Below are positions 6,203 through 10,529 of a DNA stretch of 10,529 bases, piece by piece. Each line of letters starts with the position of its first letter. Positions within the stretch are counted from its first letter, which is position 1. The position numbers and the translations under genes are program-made. Where the stretch lies: assembly GCA_036732565.1 (NCBI GenBank), contig DAINCF010000239.1:1-10529 (forward strand), read 5' to 3'. Origin of the DNA: JAIVJN01 sp036732565 (GTDB lineage Bacteria; Acidobacteriota; Vicinamibacteria; Vicinamibacterales; UBA2999). Below the pieces are notes generated by a model. It was not told the DNA's origin. It did not search any database and worked only from the letters and a program-made list of their open reading frames with translations.

Positions 6203-7327
6203 CTAGGTCTTGTGGTCAATGTGCTGCGCTCGAGCCTGCGCCTCGAGCACGAGCTCGGTCGCCAGGAAGCAGTGCGCCTGCGTCATCGCGGTCTCCGTCC
6301 GATTCAGTACATCGTCGACGAGCTGCGTCCCGTACGGGAGCGCGACCTCCGCGCAATCGATGTGCTGAGTCGTCTTCTGGTCGACCAGGAACAGATGGCT
6401 TCCGCCGGAACGTCCGGCGATGTCGATGTTCTTGCGGATCTCGATGAAGCCGTCGGTGCCGAGCATCGTCAGCCGGCCGTCACCCCACGTCGCGAGACCG
6501 CCCGGCGTGAACCAATCCACGCGAACGTAGCCGGTGCCCTTGTTGCCGCGCAGCATCATGTCGCCGAAGTCCTCGAGGCCTGGATACTTCGGATGGTTGA
6601 GGTTGCCGACCTGTGACGCGACGACAGATCCGGAGGTCGAGCCGGTGAAGTACAGGAACTGATCGACCTGGTGCGAGGCGATGTCGCAGAGGATGCCGCC
6701 GTAGCGCTCGCGCTCGAAGAACCACGGCGGACGCGAGCTCAGGTTCGTGCGATGCGGACCGAGACCGATGGTCTGCAGGACCTTGCCGATCGCCCCGGCC
6801 TTGACCAGCTCGCCCGCTTTGACGGTCGCGCGGTTCTCGAACCGCTCGCTGTACATGATCGAGTAGATACGCTTCGTCTCGGCCTGCACCTTGCGGACCT
6901 CGGCGAGTTGCGCAAGGGTCGTCGCGCCAGGCTTGTCGGACATGTAGTCCTTGCCGGCACGCATGACGCGTATCCCGACCTGCGCGCGCTCGTCCGGGAT
7001 ACCCGAGCTCAGCACGAGCTGAATCGACCGGTCGGCGAGAACCTCGTCTTCGCTCTTGGCGACCTTGGCCGCCGGGTATCGCTTGCCGAACTCCGCCGTC
7101 AGGTCGGCTTCCTTCGCGTACATCGAGACGAGTTGGCCACCACCCCGGGTCACCGCATCGACCTGACCGTAGATGTGGTTGTGGTTGATGCCGATGACAC
7201 CGAAGCGGATCCTTGGCGCCTGCGGCTGTGCCGGCGCGGAGAAGGCCTGCCGCGGCCGCGACGACATCGCTGCCGCCCCTGCAAGGCCCGTGACGAACTC
7301 ACGCCGGCCGAGACGCGTGTGCTTCAT
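6203..7327 (-). CDS. Tat-exported Gfo/Idh/MocA family oxidoreductase (short form)
   Basis: 374 residues. The twin-arginine signal is LGRREFVTGLAGAAAM (6-21). The nucleotide-binding turn IRFGVIGINHNHIYG (40-54) has His in place of the usual small residues after the second Gly. The EKP motif reads DKPG (131-134), keeping the catalytic-type lysine. YGGILCDIASHQVDQFLYF (209-227) is the C-terminal domain block with Asp and His in register. It is not a close copy of the next gene: it is 95 residues shorter and differs throughout, so this is not a recent duplication. The ATG at 7327 is preferred to an upstream ATG at 7345 because GAGGAG (7335-7340) sits seven bases before it and the signal peptide then has normal length. 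It lies 26 bp after the small secreted protein gene. The substrate is unknown. Confidence 0.92.
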   Translation of the reverse strand: MKHTRLGRREFVTGLAGAAAMSSRPRQAFSAPAQPQAPRIRFGVIGINHNHIYGQVDAVTRGGGQLVSMYAKEADLTAEFGKRYPAAKVAKSEDEVLADRSIQLVLSSGIPDERAQVGIRVMRAGKDYMSDKPGATTLAQLAEVRKVQAETKRIYSIMYSERFENRATVKAGELVKAGAIGKVLQTIGLGPHRTNLSSRPPWFFERERYGGILCDIASHQVDQFLYFTGSTSGSVVASQVGNLNHPKYPGLEDFGDMMLRGNKGTGYVRVDWFTPGGLATWGDGRLTMLGTDGFIEIRKNIDIAGRSGGSHLFLVDQKTTQHIDCAEVALPYGTQLVDDVLNRTETAMTQAHCFLATELVLEAQARAQHIDHKT

Positions 7328-7334
7328 ATCGTCG

Positions 7335-7340
7335 CTCCTC
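7335..7340 (-). promoter_or_regulatory. Shine-Dalgarno site of the short Gfo/Idh/MocA gene
   Basis: GAGGAG on the minus strand, seven bases before the ATG at 7327-7325. It lies downstream of the alternative ATG at 7345 and so argues for the shorter protein. Confidence 0.75.
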
Positions 7341-7353
7341 GTCACTCCGTTCG

Positions 7354-7848
7354 CTAATCAATCCGTAGGCTGAAGATTCGTTCAGGGCGATGCGTGCGGC
7401 GGGCGTTCAAGTCGCGAATGGTCGCGACGACGCGGTAGAGACCAGCCGGATCTGCCGCAGTCAGCGAGAAATGCAGAGACGGCACGCCCTTGCCCTCCTC
7501 GACGGGTTGCAGCTTCAGCTCGCGGAACACCGACCCGTCTGGCCGGTAGATCGAGTAGTCGATGTTCACGTTGCACTTGCCGGCGTCGGCGAGACAGCCG
7601 CTCACGCGCGCGATCGCGAACGCCTGGGTATCGGGGCGCAGCTCCGTGACCGTGTCGAGCGCCGCGCCTGGACGCCAGGCGAGCCAGGCCCGCAGGATGT
7701 CGTCTTCGCGCGTCGCGACGACGAGATCGGATTGGAGGTTGGAGGTCTGTCGCGCGGAAGGCGGTGTCTGCGCCAAGCCCATCGTCACCGGCAGAGCAAG
7801 CGCGACCGCAATGAGCCGAATCATGACGTGATTGTATGCCGTACTCAT
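7354..7848 (-). CDS. Small secreted protein of unknown function
   Basis: 164 residues if started at the ATG that overlaps the upstream stop (ATGA, 7848-7845). A start at 7824 (MIRLIAVALALPVTMGLAQ) is also possible and gives a more compact signal peptide. Neither has a clear Shine-Dalgarno site, which fits translational coupling from the first start. The signal peptide probably ends near GLA-Q (24-27). The mature part is a mix of strands: residues 39-60, 73-84, 93-116 and 124-160. It has two cysteines (85 and 92) that could form a disulfide. The tail ADPAGLYRVVATIRD (132-146) resembles the last strands of an Ig-like or macroglobulin-type beta sandwich; that is a pattern impression only. I do not recognise a family. 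Its place between the GGT fusion and two exported oxidoreductases suggests a shared periplasmic role. Confidence 0.75.
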   Translation of the reverse strand: MSTAYNHVMIRLIAVALALPVTMGLAQTPPSARQTSNLQSDLVVATREDDILRAWLAWRPGAALDTVTELRPDTQAFAIARVSGCLADAGKCNVNIDYSIYRPDGSVFRELKLQPVEEGKGVPSLHFSLTAADPAGLYRVVATIRDLNARRTHRPERIFSLRID

Positions 7849-10529
7849 TGCGTCGTCGTCGAACCGCCGAACCCGACCGCGGCATGCGAACGGCGGGGCT
7901 CGGCGCCGCCCGTGACCCTCCGGGCCACCGGGTCGACGACGACCGCGGCCGCGTAACCGTAGCGAACTTCGCCCTTGCGGCCGATCTTCCGGAATCGATG
8001 GCCGCGCGCCTCGAGGTCATCGAGGACCGCGCGCGCGAAGCGGTCTTCGATCTCGATGCGCGCGCCGGTGTCGAGCGGATCGGCTGGGTCGCGGCCCGGT
8101 AGAAAGCGCGGCGCTTCGATCGCCGCCTGGGCGGACAGCCCGCCGTCGATCACGCTGGTGATGACGTTGTACACGGACACCGGGATCCAGGCATTGCCGG
8201 CGCACCCCACCGCGAGCTTCGGCACCTCGCCCTGCGCCGTCTTCTCGAACACCAGCGTCGGCACGCTCGCGGTGGCCGATCGCATCAGCGGGACGAGGCT
8301 GCCGTACGCGCCCGCGACGGTGCGATTCGAGCGCAGATGGTTATTGTAGAGAAAGCCGAGCCCTTTCGAGACGTAGAAGGTGCCGCCCCACGTGCTGAGC
8401 GTCTGCGTCACCGCGACCATGTTCCCGTCCGCATCCGCCACCGCGAACGACGTCGTGCCAGTGCCGATGCGCTCCGAACGCGGCAGGAACGGATCGTCGT
8501 CCGGAGTCTGCCGCTCGTAACGCGACGCCTGCTTCGGGTCGATCTTCTGGAACAGCTTTCTCGCGTGCTCGTCGCTGAGATGCTGGGTGAAGTCGACGGG
8601 CCACCGCTCGGGATCGGCCACGCGACGAAGGGGGTCGCGCACCTTCCAGGCTTCGATCAGGTAGTGCAGATAGTCGGCATCCTGCGTCAGACGCGCGCCA
8701 GCCTTGGGCGCGTACTGCTCGAGGACATGCAGCGACTCGAAGAGCTGAATGCCAGTGGACACCGGCGGACCGCCGGCGTACAGCGTGTGCCCACGATAGT
8801 GACCTTGCACCGGCTCGCGCTCGATCGCCCGATACTGCGCGAGGTCCGCGTAGCGGATGATGCCGCCGTGCTCCTCCATGTCGGCCGCGATCTTCTTGGC
8901 GATCTCGCCGCGATAGAACGTCTCGGCGCCGTCCTTGGCGATCGCGCGCAGCGTGCCCGCGTAGTCCTTGTTGACGAACCGATCGCCGGGCTTCGGCGCC
9001 TTGCCGCCCGGCAAGAAGATCTTCGCCGCCTCGGCGTGCTTCTCCAGGAAGTGGCGGCCCTCGGCAATGCTCGTGGGCAGCGACTCGTCGAGGATGAACC
9101 CTTCATCGGCCAGCTTGATCGCGGGCTCGATGAGCTCGGCCCACTTCACCTTCCCGCTGCCGTACCGCTGATAGAGGTGATCGAGACCGGCCACGACGCC
9201 CGGGATATTCGCCGCCGCCGGTCCATCGGCAATCAAGCGTCCATCGCGCATGATCGACGGGTTGTCGGTCGTGGCCTTGATCGGCGTCTGATCCTTGTAG
9301 TCGATCACTGCGGGCCGCTTCATCCCCTTCAAGTAGAGGACCGCGCTGCCATCGCCGCCGAGCCCTGATGCTTCCGGCTCGACGACGCCCAACGCGAACG
9401 AGACCGCCACCATCGCATCGACGATGTTGCCGCCCTTTTCGAGCGCGAGTCGTCCCGCTTCCGACGCCAGCGGATGGCCCGAGACAATCACGGCACCCGT
9501 CGAGGTCACGACCGGCTTGATGAGCGGCTGCTCGGCCACCATCTCGTCGAGCACGGCTTCGAGCTCGTCGACGTCCTGCGCCTCACGCGCACGCGGTCGA
9601 TATTTCGAGCCCAGCGCCGTCCACGCTTGCCCCGACGCGCCAGACGAGTAGTAGAGGTCCCTCAGCGTGCGCCACGCGCGATCGAACGCGCCTTCCATCG
9701 TCGCGGACGTCACCCGGACGTCCGACACGACGGACCCGCCGTCTTCGTGCACGGGTAGTGGCGCCGGCAGACGCCATAGCCGGTACGCATCGTGCGCGGC
9801 GAAGAGCGGCACGGGCTCGACGTCGTTCCGCAGCGGGTTGCCGTTGTACACCGGCTGCGGATCCGGGAGCCCCGTCACGAGCAGCGTGCGCCCATCCGGC
9901 GACCACGCGGGCGCTCCGCCGCGGCGTGAGATCAGTAGCGCCGTCGCCGCCGGACGCGCGCGGGCCACCGGGTCTTCATCCGGTCCAGCAGGTGCTGGCT
10001 CGACGGTCGCTGCCCAGATCGATCCCACGCCGTCACGAACAGCATAGAAGGCCACGCGTTGATTGTCAGGCGCCCAGCTCGGGTAGGCCTCGAATCCACG
10101 GACGCGGGTGACGCGGGTGGCGCGTGGCGGTCGCGGTCCTTTCTCTGGTGGCTTTGGCGCGTGTACGCCGAGGGGCACGGGCGTCGTCACGGACGCGGCC
10201 GGTACCAGCATCGCCCACACATCGACGTCGTCTTCCGACTCACGATCGGAGACGAATACCACCCTGCGGCCGTCGGGTGAGACTCGCGGATAGGTCTCGC
10301 TGTCCGAGGTCGCGGTCAGGGGAAGGGGTGCCTGCCACGCCTCCGCCTGTTTGCCAGGACCGGTGACATAGAGATCCCATTGCAGACCGGGATCGGTGGA
10401 CCGACCTTCGGGCGGCGCCTCGCGATGCGCAAACACCAGGCGGCCATCCGGCGTCCACGATGGCCACCGCTCATCCCCCGGCATCGACGTGACCCGCAGC
10501 GCCGCGCCACCGCGCGCGGGCGCGACGAA
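7845..10529 (-). CDS. TolB-like propeller / tricorn-like helical segment / gamma-glutamyltranspeptidase fusion (5' end outside window)
   Basis: The frame enters from the right edge with no start codon required inside it: 894 residues are visible, 15 of them before the ATG codon at 10484, and they continue the same repeat pattern. Residues below count from that ATG. WD40-like/TolB (PD40) repeats are seen at RWPSWTPDGRLVF (6-18), YPRVSPDGRRVVFVSDRE (65-82), YPSWAPDNQRVAFYAV (134-149) and PAWSPDGRTLLV (192-203). Residues 263-320, opening with MEGAFDRAWRTLRDLYY, resemble the helical segment that follows the propellers in tricorn-like S41 proteases. From about 325 to 879 it is a gamma-glutamyltranspeptidase-type Ntn-hydrolase: GHPLASEAG, GNIVDAMVA, VEPEASGLGGDG, NIPGVVAGL, and the autocleavage site GTGTTSFAVADADGNMVAVT with nucleophile Thr677. 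The PDZ and protease core of S41 proteins are absent. It heads the minus-strand operon. Export is likely but the signal is out of view. The reaction may be hydrolysis or transfer of gamma-glutamyl or other amide groups. Confidence 0.92.
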   Translation of the reverse strand, partial: FVAPARGGAALRVTSMPGDERWPSWTPDGRLVFAHREAPPEGRSTDPGLQWDLYVTGPGKQAEAWQAPLPLTATSDSETYPRVSPDGRRVVFVSDRESEDDVDVWAMLVPAASVTTPVPLGVHAPKPPEKGPRPPRATRVTRVRGFEAYPSWAPDNQRVAFYAVRDGVGSIWAATVEPAPAGPDEDPVARARPAATALLISRRGGAPAWSPDGRTLLVTGLPDPQPVYNGNPLRNDVEPVPLFAAHDAYRLWRLPAPLPVHEDGGSVVSDVRVTSATMEGAFDRAWRTLRDLYYSSGASGQAWTALGSKYRPRAREAQDVDELEAVLDEMVAEQPLIKPVVTSTGAVIVSGHPLASEAGRLALEKGGNIVDAMVAVSFALGVVEPEASGLGGDGSAVLYLKGMKRPAVIDYKDQTPIKATTDNPSIMRDGRLIADGPAAANIPGVVAGLDHLYQRYGSGKVKWAELIEPAIKLADEGFILDESLPTSIAEGRHFLEKHAEAAKIFLPGGKAPKPGDRFVNKDYAGTLRAIAKDGAETFYRGEIAKKIAADMEEHGGIIRYADLAQYRAIEREPVQGHYRGHTLYAGGPPVSTGIQLFESLHVLEQYAPKAGARLTQDADYLHYLIEAWKVRDPLRRVADPERWPVDFTQHLSDEHARKLFQKIDPKQASRYERQTPDDDPFLPRSERIGTGTTSFAVADADGNMVAVTQTLSTWGGTFYVSKGLGFLYNNHLRSNRTVAGAYGSLVPLMRSATASVPTLVFEKTAQGEVPKLAVGCAGNAWIPVSVYNVITSVIDGGLSAQAAIEAPRFLPGRDPADPLDTGARIEIEDRFARAVLDDLEARGHRFRKIGRKGEVRYGYAAAVVVDPVARRVTGGAEPRRSHAAVGFGGSTTTQ

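Noticed and set aside
8337..9368. Long open plus-strand frame of 343 codons opposite the GGT domain
   Set aside because: The opposite strand encodes conserved GGT blocks throughout; the plus-strand translation is low-complexity and unrecognisable.
1..10529. CRISPR array, tRNA/rRNA, insertion sequence or phage attachment site
   Set aside because: No regularly spaced repeats, cloverleaf-like sequence, transposase frame or paired terminal repeats were seen anywhere in the window.

Overview
The window is GC-rich, tightly packed bacterial chromosome with nine protein-coding genes and no RNA gene, CRISPR array or insertion sequence that I can see. Several traits point to Acidobacteriota, possibly the Vicinamibacteria: frequent GTG starts, Tat-exported Gfo/Idh/MocA proteins, a Tat-exported PhoX/DUF839 protein, a TolB-type propeller joined to an enzyme, and short GC-rich palindromes between genes. 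This placement is inferred from gene content and style; there is no marker gene to prove it.

Layout. 1-947 (+) is the C-terminal part of a protein with two degenerate cyclic-nucleotide-binding-like domains. It converges on, and overlaps by 53 bp, a minus-strand gene (895-2142) that looks like a Zn/Cd/Pb P-type ATPase but lacks the catalytic machinery. Upstream on the same strand are a bcp-type peroxiredoxin (2217-2681) and a Tat-exported PhoX-like protein (2778-4184). A 170-bp divergent spacer separates these from msrB (4355-4774, +), a methionine sulfoxide reductase. The rest is a minus-strand run read from the right edge: a TolB/tricorn-like/gamma-glutamyltranspeptidase fusion (7845 to beyond 10529), a small secreted protein of unknown function (7354-7848, start overlapping the previous stop in ATGA), and two Tat-exported Gfo/Idh/MocA proteins (6203-7327 and 4782-6191) only 11 bp apart. 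This run has the spacing of a single operon.

The most notable item is the metal-ATPase-like gene. All eight predicted membrane helices, the CPC motif, and the Lys and Asp typical of the zinc site in the last two helices are present. The actuator domain and nearly all of the phosphorylation/nucleotide-binding region are missing, each at a clean in-frame junction: there is no TGE, DKTGT or GDGxND motif. The reading frame is open for 415 codons and has its own Shine-Dalgarno site, so it may be a metal channel, carrier or sensor derived from a pump rather than a pump. The second notable item is the fusion protein, in which the front half of a tricorn/S41-like protease (propeller plus helical segment) is followed by a gamma-glutamyltranspeptidase-type Ntn-hydrolase with an altered substrate pocket.

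Functionally the window mixes redox repair (bcp, msrB), metal handling, periplasmic phosphoesterase activity, and an exported set that may process peptides or amides and sugar-like substrates. Any link between the GGT fusion and the oxidoreductases rests on operon spacing alone.
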